This document shows positions 7,776-16,069 of a stretch of DNA of 64,000 nt, in pieces. The translations under genes and the position numbers were made by a program. How positions within the stretch are numbered: position 1 is the first letter of the stretch; every line of letters begins with the position of its first letter. Source of the DNA: Colwellia_A sp047621305 (GTDB taxonomy: Bacteria > Pseudomonadota > Gammaproteobacteria > Enterobacterales > Alteromonadaceae); assembly GCA_047621305.1 (NCBI GenBank), contig JBLHNB010000017.1, positions 1-64,000 on the forward strand, read 5' to 3'. Below the pieces are notes generated by a model. The model saw nothing but the letters and a program-made list of their open reading frames with translations. It had not been told where the DNA came from and made no database searches.

Positions 7776-8960
7776 CTATTTTAACGATCTAACTGTCACG
7801 TGCGGAGAGCGCATAACAATTTCATCATTTAGCTCAATACCTAAGCCCGGCACTTCAGATACTTGAAAAAAGCCGTCTACTGGTTGTGGATCTTGAATAC
7901 ACAATTCACGATTCCACGCTTTAGTGGCGTAAGTATGATGCTCATGAATTAAGAAATTAGGAATAGCCGTTTCTAAATGTAACGATGCTGCCGTAGCAAC
8001 TGGACCACCACAGACATGTGCTTGAATACGAATGTCATAAACGTCAGCATAATCACATACTTTTTTCGCTTCGGTAAATCCGCCACATAAACCAACATCA
8101 GGTTGTAAAACATCAATACTTTGATCTTCAAAATAGGGTCTTACATCCCAACGGTGGTATAAACGTTCACCACCAGCAATAGGCACATTAACGCGATCAG
8201 ATACTTTTTTATGTACTTTTGAATTCAAGTAATTAACCGGTTCTTCATACATCATACAGCCAACTTCTTCGACTATCTCGCCCATTTGAATAGCAGATGC
8301 GGCCCCCATTAAAGAGTGAGACTCAAAGATAATATCAACGTCTTCACCCACAGCATCACGAATAGCACGTAGTCTATTACCAAATAAACGCATTTGTGGC
8401 TTAGTAAACAACTTGGTACGGTCAAATGATGAACTACCATCAAGGTTATATACGATAGGGTCAACTTTTACCGCATCATAACCTTCCGCAACTGCTTTTA
8501 AGGCTGCTTCAGCATACTCTTCAGGTTGGAATAATTTTTTTATTTCTTTATCCCAGTCAAACTGTAATTGGCTAGCATAAGTACGTAATTTATCATTTAC
8601 TTTACCACCTAATAACTGATAAACAGGCACGCCTAATGCTTTTGCTTTTATATCCCACAGCGCCGTGTCAATAGCACTCATGGCAGAATATAAAACCGGA
8701 CCGCCACCTAATCCCCAAAAACTCTCTCTGAGCATTCTTGACCATAACAGTTCGGTATTAAAAGGATTGAAACCAATTAAAACCGCCTCAGCAATTTCTT
8801 TTATCATCGCTGCGGCAGCACTGTGCCCCCAGTCATAGGCGAGACCCGCTTCACCAACACCACTGATCCCTTCATCGGTGTGTATACGAATAAAAACGGG
8901 ATTCCACGACGGACGTTTAGGGCATTCAATATCAAATATTTCTACGTGAGTAATTTTCAT
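7776..8960 (-). CDS. Enolase-superfamily sugar-acid dehydratase (mandelate racemase/muconate lactonizing type)
   Basis: 394-residue enzyme of the mandelate racemase subgroup that removes water from an aldonate to give a 2-keto-3-deoxy acid. The capping domain is followed by the barrel with DAVKVDP at strand 2, and metal-ligand acids in IIFESHS, MYEEPV and AGGERLY at strands 3-5. IDVLQPDVGLCGG and the AHVCGGP His (strand 7) complete the acid/base set. The overall pattern is closer to galactonate/RspA-like dehydratases than to mandelate racemase. It lies 23 bases downstream of the class II aldolase in one unit. Substrate could be L-fuconate, a galactonate or another aldonate; I cannot choose from sequence. 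Confidence 0.85.
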   Translation of the reverse strand: MKITHVEIFDIECPKRPSWNPVFIRIHTDEGISGVGEAGLAYDWGHSAAAAMIKEIAEAVLIGFNPFNTELLWSRMLRESFWGLGGGPVLYSAMSAIDTALWDIKAKALGVPVYQLLGGKVNDKLRTYASQLQFDWDKEIKKLFQPEEYAEAALKAVAEGYDAVKVDPIVYNLDGSSSFDRTKLFTKPQMRLFGNRLRAIRDAVGEDVDIIFESHSLMGAASAIQMGEIVEEVGCMMYEEPVNYLNSKVHKKVSDRVNVPIAGGERLYHRWDVRPYFEDQSIDVLQPDVGLCGGFTEAKKVCDYADVYDIRIQAHVCGGPVATAASLHLETAIPNFLIHEHHTYATKAWNRELCIQDPQPVDGFFQVSEVPGLGIELNDEIVMRSPHVTVRSLK

Positions 8961-8983
8961 AATATGTTCTTTTTATTAGTAAA

Positions 8984-9754
8984 TTAATGAGCAAAGTCTG
9001 GATAAGCTTTATATACACGGCGCAACATCGCAGGCCATGCTTTTTGCCCTCCGGTTAAACCCGTGTGAACAATATTGGCTTGTGCCTTGATACCATCAAC
9101 AATGCTTTGCGGTGCATAAATGGGTTTCATGCCTGTTGCCATTATGTGTAACTGCACTTGGCAGGCACGTGTTAAGTCATACATGTGCATAAAAGCATCA
9201 CCAATAGTATCACCGACGGTTAATGCACCATGATTACGTAATAACATAAAATTAGTATTACCTAAGTCATTTTGCAAACGCAGTTTTTCATCTTCATTAA
9301 CCGCTAGCCCTTCATAATTGTGATAACTCAAGGATGCCAAAGCAAACATAGCATATTGACTTAACGGCAGCAGCCCTTCTTCTAAACTCGCGACCGCAAT
9401 GGTTTCATTGGTATGTAAATGAAAAACACATTGCTCTTTATGTCTAACTTGATGCACTGCGCTGTGAATGGTAAAACCAGCAGGGTTAATCTCAAAAGGA
9501 CAATCTACATCAACGATATTGCCTTCAATATCTATTTTAACTAAATTAGAGGCGGTAATTTCGTCAAATGCCAAACCAAAAGCGTTAATTAATAAATGTT
9601 CCGTATCTGGAATTCGTGCTGAAACATGCGTATAAATAAGATCATCCCAACCCTGCATTACGATTAAACGATAACAAGCAGCAAGATCGATTCGAGCCTG
9701 CCACTCCTGCTCAGATACTTTATCTTTTAAATTAACCTGAGGAATTTCAAACAT
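8984..9754 (-). CDS. Class II aldolase/adducin family protein
   Basis: 256-residue zinc-dependent aldolase-like protein. The fold signature is DLIYTHVSARIP early, then CVFHLHTNETIAVAS with the HxH zinc pair and LLRNHGALTVGDT with the third His. L-fuculose-phosphate aldolase and related retro-aldolases or epimerases belong here, but many members lack a known reaction. ATG 9754 has a purine-rich ribosome site; further upstream codons in frame are not family-like. It is the first gene of a two-gene unit with the dehydratase, consistent with cleavage or isomerisation of a keto-deoxy sugar acid (inferred). Confidence 0.8.
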   Translation of the reverse strand: MFEIPQVNLKDKVSEQEWQARIDLAACYRLIVMQGWDDLIYTHVSARIPDTEHLLINAFGLAFDEITASNLVKIDIEGNIVDVDCPFEINPAGFTIHSAVHQVRHKEQCVFHLHTNETIAVASLEEGLLPLSQYAMFALASLSYHNYEGLAVNEDEKLRLQNDLGNTNFMLLRNHGALTVGDTIGDAFMHMYDLTRACQVQLHIMATGMKPIYAPQSIVDGIKAQANIVHTGLTGGQKAWPAMLRRVYKAYPDFAH

Positions 9755-9859
9755 GCCTAACCCTATTAAGTAAATTGTGTAACCATATGTCATTTTAATG
9801 CATCATAATACTCAAGCAAACGTTAATATCAATAATCAACATTAAATGACTTCATTCTT

Positions 9860-10648
9860 ATGTGCATTCTGTTTTTAGCTTTACAACAACATCCAAAATA
9901 TCCCGTGATTATTTGTGCCAATAGAGATGAATTTCATCAACGACCGACACAAAAAATGCATCAGTGGGATAAAACCAATATTCTGGCCGGAAAAGACTTA
10001 CAAGCTGGCGGCACATGGCTAGGCTTAAATAGCAATGGCAGGTTCTCGGCATTAACAAATTTTCGCCAACCTGCAACGTTCAATATTAATAAAAAGTCGC
10101 GTGGCGATTTAGTTTTACAGGCGCTGACAAATACTAACGATGATATGGCGAGCACTTTAAAAACAACATATCAGCACTATAATGGTTTTAACTTAGTTTA
10201 TGGCGCGCTCAATAACTTACATTGCTTCGATAGTATTAATAATCGCCACCATCAATTAACATCAGGGGTTCATAGTATATGTAATGGCGCCTTAGATGAT
10301 TTATGGCCTAAGATGCAATTAGGGCAGCAACAATTAACCGCTGTAATTACCGAACATCAAAGCTCAAGCCAGCAGCCACTAAATATTGAGAAATTATTTA
10401 AAATTATGAGCAATGATACACAATCATTACCTGAATACTTACCAAAAACAGGGGTAAGTGATGATTGGGAACAAATGTTAAGTTCAATATTTATCGTCTC
10501 TGAAAAATATGGTACACGATCAACGGTGATCCTTACCTGTGACCTAGACAATAATATCGAAGTGCATGAACAAAACTACGATAAGCAAGGTCAAAAAATC
10601 AATAAGCAACATTTTAAGCTGTCAGAACAATTTCAACGGTCCGAATAA
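9860..10648 (+). CDS. NRDE (TANGO2-like) family protein
   Basis: 262 residues, beginning with the Ntn-like MCILFLALQQHPKYPVIICANRDEF that gives the family its name (NRDE), followed by GGTWLGLNSNGRFSALTNFR. The conserved Cys2 would be the exposed residue after removal of Met1. Homologues occur from bacteria to human TANGO2, linked in eukaryotes to heme or acyl-CoA handling; the bacterial reaction is not established. It is divergent from the aldolase gene with about 105 bases between them. No signal peptide. Confidence 0.85.
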   Translation: MCILFLALQQHPKYPVIICANRDEFHQRPTQKMHQWDKTNILAGKDLQAGGTWLGLNSNGRFSALTNFRQPATFNINKKSRGDLVLQALTNTNDDMASTLKTTYQHYNGFNLVYGALNNLHCFDSINNRHHQLTSGVHSICNGALDDLWPKMQLGQQQLTAVITEHQSSSQQPLNIEKLFKIMSNDTQSLPEYLPKTGVSDDWEQMLSSIFIVSEKYGTRSTVILTCDLDNNIEVHEQNYDKQGQKINKQHFKLSEQFQRSE

Positions 10649-10727
10649 TTTAACCTCGTCGAACAATTTCTAATAAGCCCTAAAAAATCAATCAGTAACA
10701 AACAGTCCCAACAAATAAACTACGTTG

Positions 10728-10901
10728 CTAAAAAAACGCCCTTATAATCGCGCCAATGAGAAGAATAAAAACTAAGACGGGGAGTATTTTCGAGTATTTC
10801 GCTTGTTGTTCGCTATTTATAGGTTTACCAAAACGTTCGCCAAAGTAGACCATCAAAGCAACGCAGGCAAAAACAGCCAATAAAATGATAAGTAATGTCA
10901 T
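10728..10901 (-). CDS. Small two-helix membrane protein (57 aa)
   Basis: An open frame from ATG 10901 to TAG 10728 gives 57 residues with two hydrophobic helices: LLIILLAVFACVALMVYF at the N-terminus and LPVLVFILLIGAIIRAFF at the C-terminus. A polar loop (GERFGKPINSEQQAKYSK) separates them. The amphipathic layout and hydrophobic codon use argue for a real inner-membrane protein. It has no recognised family and a weak ribosome site, and sits alone between two plus-strand genes. Confidence 0.6.
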   Translation of the reverse strand: MTLLIILLAVFACVALMVYFGERFGKPINSEQQAKYSKILPVLVFILLIGAIIRAFF

Positions 10902-11024
10902 AGTTAATGATTACATCTAGTTAACGATTTATTTGCTAAGTTACTAGAAAATATCGAAAATAGCCAATCTATTGCGTATAATGGTTTATAGGCTATAAAT
11001 ACTTACGAAATAACGAAAGACATC

Positions 11025-12251
11025 ATGAATCATAGTAACGAATTTCTCGAGAAACGTCGTTTTATTATCAAACTGGGTAAAGCTTTACATAAGTTTGGCA
11101 CACCTGCTTATCGCTTAGAAGCTCACCTACAAGACGTTGCCGAATTTTTAGAAGTACAAGCTTGCTTTGTTATTACACCCACAGCAATGACGTTTGTTTT
11201 ATCTGAAGATGATGAAAATCAAGAATATAACCATGTGGTTCGGGTAAAACCCGGCGAATTAGACCTAGGCTCTTTAGCTAGAGCAGATGAACTTGTCGAT
11301 GAATTAAGATCAAAACAGCGAACACTACCTGAAGCAATTGAGCGCTTAGATGAGATAGAAAATAAGCCTAACCCTTATGGTCGGATACTAACCTTTTTGG
11401 CTTTTGGTGCGTCCAGTGGCGCATTTTCTATGTTAATGCATACCAGTTGGAATGACGTTATCTGGTCAACAATGATAGGTTTTGTTGTTTGCCTATTTAC
11501 CTTTTGGGCCGAACGCTCTCGTCGTGTTACTGACATGCTTGAACCCGTTTCAGCGCTAACCGCAGCATTACTCGTATCTGCAGCTACCCTTATCGACCCC
11601 AGTATTAATGTGCCCTTAGTGATACTTTCTAGCATTATTGCTTTTATTCCTGGGCTTGCATTCACATTAGGGTTAGCAGAACTTGCTGCTCGAAATTTAA
11701 TATCAGGAACAGCTCGTATAATGGATGCGATCATGACTCTGTTTAAATTATATTTTGGCGCGGTATTGGGCGTCGCTTTAGCCAAAATCATTTGGGGCGA
11801 AGTCGGCTTTATCCAACCAGAAACTACGCCTCTTTGGACGTCTTGGGTTGCGGTTACCACGCTTTCCTTTAGCTTAGTTATTTTATTTCGCGTACGTAAA
11901 AAAGATGCGCCATGGGGAATTATTTCTGGCTATATAGCCTTCGGCGCTAGTATTTGGGGAGCCATGTATTTAGGGATTGCTTTAGGCGCCTTTGTTGGTG
12001 CTTTGGCGTTGGGTTTATACAGCAATATATTTTCACGCCTGATGAATTTACCCTCTAGCATTGTAAAAATATTAGGACTGGTCGTTTTAGTTCCTGGTAG
12101 TAAAGTTTATATGGGCCTCAACAGTGCCATTTCAGGGCAAGTGATGTTAAATGCTACTGATGTAAGTTCTCAGGCTTTTTTGATATTTATGTCATTGGTA
12201 GGGGGACTGATTTTTTCTAATGTCATACTTCCACCACGAAAATCATTATAA
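11025..12251 (+). CDS. Threonine/serine exporter family protein (ThrE-like)
   Basis: 408-residue inner-membrane protein with the two ThrE domains in one chain. The cytoplasmic N-terminal part (KLGKALHKFGTPAYRLEAHL to about residue 115) is followed by roughly ten hydrophobic segments from residue 120 onward. The YGRILTFLAFGASSGAFSML and LAFTLGLAELAARNLISGTARI blocks are family landmarks. ThrE exports L-threonine and L-serine in Corynebacterium by proton-motive force. A TetR-type regulator starts 15 bases downstream, so the pair is probably one operon in which the regulator tunes the exporter. Confidence 0.85.
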   Translation: MNHSNEFLEKRRFIIKLGKALHKFGTPAYRLEAHLQDVAEFLEVQACFVITPTAMTFVLSEDDENQEYNHVVRVKPGELDLGSLARADELVDELRSKQRTLPEAIERLDEIENKPNPYGRILTFLAFGASSGAFSMLMHTSWNDVIWSTMIGFVVCLFTFWAERSRRVTDMLEPVSALTAALLVSAATLIDPSINVPLVILSSIIAFIPGLAFTLGLAELAARNLISGTARIMDAIMTLFKLYFGAVLGVALAKIIWGEVGFIQPETTPLWTSWVAVTTLSFSLVILFRVRKKDAPWGIISGYIAFGASIWGAMYLGIALGAFVGALALGLYSNIFSRLMNLPSSIVKILGLVVLVPGSKVYMGLNSAISGQVMLNATDVSSQAFLIFMSLVGGLIFSNVILPPRKSL

Positions 12252-12266
12252 AAACAAGTAGTATAA

Positions 12267-12896
12267 ATGACAGATAAACCAACAAACATAATAAAAAAAA
12301 ATCGCTATCACCATGGTGATTTACGCACATCATTATTAACAGCCGCAACAAAGATGGTTAGCGAAGCAGGCATAGAATCCTTGTCTTTAAGAAAGCTCGC
12401 TGAACATGTTGGCGTATCAAGAACGGCTGCATATCATCACTTCAATGATAAAAATGATTTACTTTGTTCCGTGGCCACACAAGGATTTATCCAATGGCAA
12501 CAAGAGTGTGAAAGTATTTTTACGAAAAATGATATTTCAGACGTTAACAAATATAGGCGCTTTGTTAATGGCTACATACGCTTTGCCATTAACAATCCAT
12601 CTTTATATGAACTCATGTTTGGACGAGTTATCTGGAAGGATAATAAGAGTACGCAAACATTGCGTAGTGTTGCTTATCCGAGTTTCAATTATCAAGTTAA
12701 AATGACCAAACTTTGGCAAGAAAAAGGGCTTATGCCTCCAGGAGAAAATACCTTACGTCTTGCTCAAGTCACTTGGGGGACATTACACGGACTTGCTCGG
12801 CTGATCATTGATGGTATCTACGGTGATGCTGAACATATTGATGATATGTGTGAATGTATTGTTAATATATTTATGGCACATCAGAAAAATCAATAA
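12267..12896 (+). CDS. TetR/AcrR family regulator
   Basis: 209 residues. The N-terminal helix-turn-helix is clear: RTSLLTAATKMVSEAGIESLSLRKLAEHVGVSRTAAYHHFNDKNDLL, ending in the family YxHF motif. The C-terminal ligand domain includes LARLIIDGIYG and resembles the WHG-type TetR C-terminal domain. It starts 15 bases after the threonine/serine exporter gene and has no promoter-sized gap, so co-transcription is likely. Ligand unknown; an amino acid or drug-like compound exported by its neighbour is a reasonable guess only. Confidence 0.9.
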   Translation: MTDKPTNIIKKNRYHHGDLRTSLLTAATKMVSEAGIESLSLRKLAEHVGVSRTAAYHHFNDKNDLLCSVATQGFIQWQQECESIFTKNDISDVNKYRRFVNGYIRFAINNPSLYELMFGRVIWKDNKSTQTLRSVAYPSFNYQVKMTKLWQEKGLMPPGENTLRLAQVTWGTLHGLARLIIDGIYGDAEHIDDMCECIVNIFMAHQKNQ

Positions 12897-13027
12897 CTCA
12901 AATTAACACTATAAGCTAGCAATTCATTGCACTAGCTATTACTATTTGCGCGTTTAACAATAATTACAATCAATTTTTCTCTATAGAACGATAGAGACTA
13001 TCAATTGAACACGATGAGAATCATACA

Positions 13028-15094
13028 ATGAAAACATTAATAACAAGTGCACTATGCTCTTCATTACTCTTAATTTCAGGGTGTAGTGAACAAAATGTAC
13101 CAACAAGCACAGATAAAGAACAAGCCATGCAAAAGATACCTCTAACGTCAGGTATCGATAAAGCAAACATGGATACCTCCGTTCGTGCTCAAGATAACTT
13201 TTACCAATATATCAATGGTAGTTGGTTAAAGAATACTGAAATCCCAGGTGATAAAACGGCCATTGGTTCATTCTATGATTTACGTGACGAAGCCGATGAT
13301 AACGTAAAAGCTATCATTGAAGAGCTTTCTGCAACCCCAGATTTAAAAACAGGTAGTGATGAGCAAAAAGTAGCTGACTTATTTCGCTCGTACATGAATG
13401 TCGACGCGCGTGATGCTGTTGGTATCACGCCGATCCAATCAATTTTAAATGAAATTAATACTATAAAAGATAAAAATGCTTTAGCGGCATTTTTTGGTAA
13501 ATATCAAGCAGCTGGTGTTGGTAGCCCGTTGGCCTTTTATATCGATGTTGATGGGAAAGATTCAAGCCGTTATGCCACTCATATTTGGCAAAGTGGTTTA
13601 GGCTTGCCTGATAAAGATTATTACTTCAACGAAGCTGAACGTTTTGTAGAATTACGTAATGGTTATGTTGTTCATATTAAAAACATGTACAAACTTGCGG
13701 GTTTAACAGACGGTGAAACGGCTGCAATGAACATTATGGCTTTAGAAACTAAATTAGCTGATTTTCATTGGACTCGTGTTGAATCACGCGACAGCACAAA
13801 GACTTATAATAAGTTTGATGTGGCAAACTTAAATACTGTTACTGACGCTTTCAACTGGAGTGCTTACCTTGAAGCTCAAGATGTTGCCAAACAAAAAGAT
13901 ATTATTTTAAACCAACCAAGTTTTATTAAAGGCTTTGGGGAAATCTTTGCAGCAACATCACTTGAGAATTGGAAAGAATATTTAACTTTTCATACCTTAA
14001 GTAACTTCGCTGGTTCTTTAACAAGCGCCCTTGATAATGAAAACTTTGACTTTTATTCCAAACAACTCAATGGTCGTAAAGAACAACGCCCCATGTGGAA
14101 ACGAGGCGTTGCTGTAGTTAACGCTAATTTAGGCGAAGTAATTGGTAAGGTTTATGTGGGTAGACACTTTACACCTGAAGCCAAATCACGGATGAGTCAA
14201 TTAGTTGAAAACCTTCGTAGTTCATACGGTCATAGCATCGACGAACTTGAATGGATGTCTGAAGATACTAAAAAAGCGGCACATGTTAAATTAGCGGCTT
14301 TTACACCAAAAATTGGTTATCCTGACAAATGGGAAGATTACAGTTCACTTGAAATCAAAGCTGATGATTTAATTGGTAACATGATGCGCTCTGGCAACAT
14401 TTCTCATCATAAAGATGTTGAGAAGTTAGGTGGGCCAATTCGTAAATGGGAATGGGGTATGACACCGCAAACGGTTAATGCTTATTATAACCCAACGGTA
14501 AACGAAATTGTTTTCCCTGCCGCCATTTTACAACCGCCTTTCTTTAATATGTCAGCAGATGATGCGGCTAACTACGGTGGTATTGGCGCAGTAATTGGTC
14601 ATGAAATGGGTCATGGTTTTGATGATCAAGGCAGTAAATATGATGCTGAAGGTAATCTTAAAAACTGGTGGACTGAAGCTGATTTAGCGGCATTTAAACT
14701 ACGTGCCGATAATTTGGTCGCTCAATATGACGGTTACGCTGTTTATGACGATTTAAACGTTAATGGCGCCTTAACATTAGGTGAAAACATTGGTGACTTA
14801 TCAGGTGTAACTATCGCTTACAAAGCCTATAAGGCATCATTAAATGGTCAAGAAGCTCCAGTGATCGACGGCTTAACCGGCAACCAACGTTTCTTTATGG
14901 GTTACGCTCAAATTTGGCGTGGTAAGTTAGTCGAAAAATCAATGCGTAACCGTGTTGCTACTGACCCTCATTCACCAGGAGAGTTTAGAGTATTAGGCAT
15001 ACTTTCAAATGTAGATGAATTCTATAAAGCATTCGATATTAAAGTAGGTGATGCGATGTACTTAGCACCAGATAAACGCGTTAAAATCTGGTAA
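13028..15094 (+). CDS. M13 family zinc metallopeptidase, lipoprotein
   Basis: 688-residue neprilysin/PepO-type endopeptidase. The N-terminus is a lipoprotein signal with lipobox LISGC (Cys19), so it is membrane-anchored in the envelope. The M13 N-domain (DNFYQYINGSWLKNTEIPGDK) leads into the catalytic domain. There NAYYNPTVNEIVFPAAILQPP precedes the zinc helix GHEMGHGFDD near residue 524, with the third ligand in GENIGDLSG. Length matches the family. It probably cuts short peptides in the periplasm or at the surface. It has its own upstream region and ends at a good terminator. Confidence 0.92.
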   Translation: MKTLITSALCSSLLLISGCSEQNVPTSTDKEQAMQKIPLTSGIDKANMDTSVRAQDNFYQYINGSWLKNTEIPGDKTAIGSFYDLRDEADDNVKAIIEELSATPDLKTGSDEQKVADLFRSYMNVDARDAVGITPIQSILNEINTIKDKNALAAFFGKYQAAGVGSPLAFYIDVDGKDSSRYATHIWQSGLGLPDKDYYFNEAERFVELRNGYVVHIKNMYKLAGLTDGETAAMNIMALETKLADFHWTRVESRDSTKTYNKFDVANLNTVTDAFNWSAYLEAQDVAKQKDIILNQPSFIKGFGEIFAATSLENWKEYLTFHTLSNFAGSLTSALDNENFDFYSKQLNGRKEQRPMWKRGVAVVNANLGEVIGKVYVGRHFTPEAKSRMSQLVENLRSSYGHSIDELEWMSEDTKKAAHVKLAAFTPKIGYPDKWEDYSSLEIKADDLIGNMMRSGNISHHKDVEKLGGPIRKWEWGMTPQTVNAYYNPTVNEIVFPAAILQPPFFNMSADDAANYGGIGAVIGHEMGHGFDDQGSKYDAEGNLKNWWTEADLAAFKLRADNLVAQYDGYAVYDDLNVNGALTLGENIGDLSGVTIAYKAYKASLNGQEAPVIDGLTGNQRFFMGYAQIWRGKLVEKSMRNRVATDPHSPGEFRVLGILSNVDEFYKAFDIKVGDAMYLAPDKRVKIW

Positions 15095-15111
15095 TCACGA
15101 TAAGAACGACT

Positions 15112-15137
15112 AAAAAGGAGCCGATGGTTCCTTTTTT
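15112..15137 (+). terminator. Intrinsic terminator after the M13 peptidase gene
   Basis: AAAAAGGAGCC pairs with GGTTCCTTTTT (one G-T pair) over a 3-base loop and runs into seven Ts, 17 bases after the stop codon. Confidence 0.8.
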
Positions 15138-15300
15138 TGTAGCTAAAATTCACGAATCTTTTAAAACAGCGTATTCCTAATATCTAGATGGAATTACTCC
15201 TATAATTATTTATTTGTTTGATTGATTGATTGTTTTGAAAAATAGCCTAACCTTTGGTAGATGTTTATATAATGCTATTTAAATTTACAAAATATATGTA
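15138..15300. other. AT-rich spacer after the terminator
   Basis: No coding sequence or hairpin seen. It has a short TGAT/TTGA microrepeat near 15215-15232. Together with the MITE-like element at 15301-15462 it fills the 400 bases between the M13 peptidase gene and the next gene. Confidence 0.4.
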
Positions 15301-15462
15301 ATACCAATTACATTAATTAAGTGACCTATCTTATACGTAGAAAAAAGTGATAAGTACAAGGCATTTATTTAACTAACTAGTTGTTCTAATTATTAAATAA
15401 ATAACGCAGTAATTATTACTTTTAACAAGTAGAAATGGTCACTTAGTTTGTGTGATTGGTAT
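15301..15462. mobile_element. MITE-like inverted-repeat element (162 bp)
   Basis: The 26-base ends 15301-15326 and 15437-15462 are inverted copies matching at 22 of 26 positions; outermost bases are ATACCAAT/ATTGGTAT and innermost AAGTGACC/GGTCACTT. The middle is also palindromic (ATTTATTTAA ... TTAAATAAAT), so the whole unit could fold into one long hairpin. It has no open frame. I see no clear target-site duplication. It ends 33 bases before the next start codon and may supply its promoter. Confidence 0.6.
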
Positions 15463-15495
15463 AACAATATAAATAAAATAACACAGGGATATTTG

Positions 15496-15888
15496 ATGAC
15501 TCATCGTTTAAGTTTTGCTGTAATTAATCAGCTTGACGATAATATTTTAGAAATAATTATTGATAAAAACACTTTGGTTAGCATTGAGATGGTGGAAGAG
15601 TTTGATGATTATATAGAACAAAATTTTCAGCATAACGTTGGCATATTAGTTAATAAAGTGAATGACTATAAATATCGTTTTGAAGCTAAATTGATGATCG
15701 GTTCCATGTATCTAATACAAGCGGTCGCTATTTTGAATTACCATCCAGCAGGCGTGTCAGATTCGCAAAAAATTGAACAAATACGTGTTTTAGACAACCT
15801 AAATACGAAGATGTTTTCAGGGTTAGAATTAGTTCGAGACCAAGCTATTGACTGGCTAGCAAAAGAGTTAAGCCCCGTTAATAGCTAA
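15496..15888 (+). CDS. Hypothetical protein (130 aa), possibly SpoIIAA/STAS-like
   Basis: Soluble protein with alternating strands and helices: ILEIIIDKNTLVSIEMVEEFDDYI followed by NVGILVNKVNDYKYRFEAKLMIG. This layout recalls the SpoIIAA-like/STAS folds of marine gammaproteobacterial proteins, but no diagnostic motif confirms it. The in-frame GTG-like extension at 15448 lies inside the repeat element, so I choose ATG 15496. It ends at a shared bidirectional terminator. Function unknown. Confidence 0.6.
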   Translation: MTHRLSFAVINQLDDNILEIIIDKNTLVSIEMVEEFDDYIEQNFQHNVGILVNKVNDYKYRFEAKLMIGSMYLIQAVAILNYHPAGVSDSQKIEQIRVLDNLNTKMFSGLELVRDQAIDWLAKELSPVNS

Positions 15889-15914
15889 TCTTTATAGAAC
15901 AACATCGACATACT

Positions 15915-15947
15915 AAACAAAAAAGAGCCTATGGCTCTTTTTTGTTT
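15915..15947. terminator. Bidirectional terminator between the 130-aa gene and fimV
   Basis: A perfect 15-bp stem: AAACAAAAAAGAGCC against GGCTCTTTTTTGTTT, with a 3-base loop and T-runs on both strands. It serves the plus-strand hypothetical gene and minus-strand fimV. Confidence 0.85.
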
Positions 15948-16069
15948 ATATACCCATTGAAACAATGAATCGATGATTCTAAGACGGTATTAAATCTTGA
16001 GCTTGTAACCGATTGTAACTACCAATTTAAAATAAAGTCCTTTAACGCTCTTCGAACTCAATTTTACGA

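Noticed and set aside
11375..11860. 161-codon minus-strand frame inside the threonine/serine exporter gene
   Set aside because: Antisense shadow of a membrane-protein gene; no ribosome site or recognisable family.
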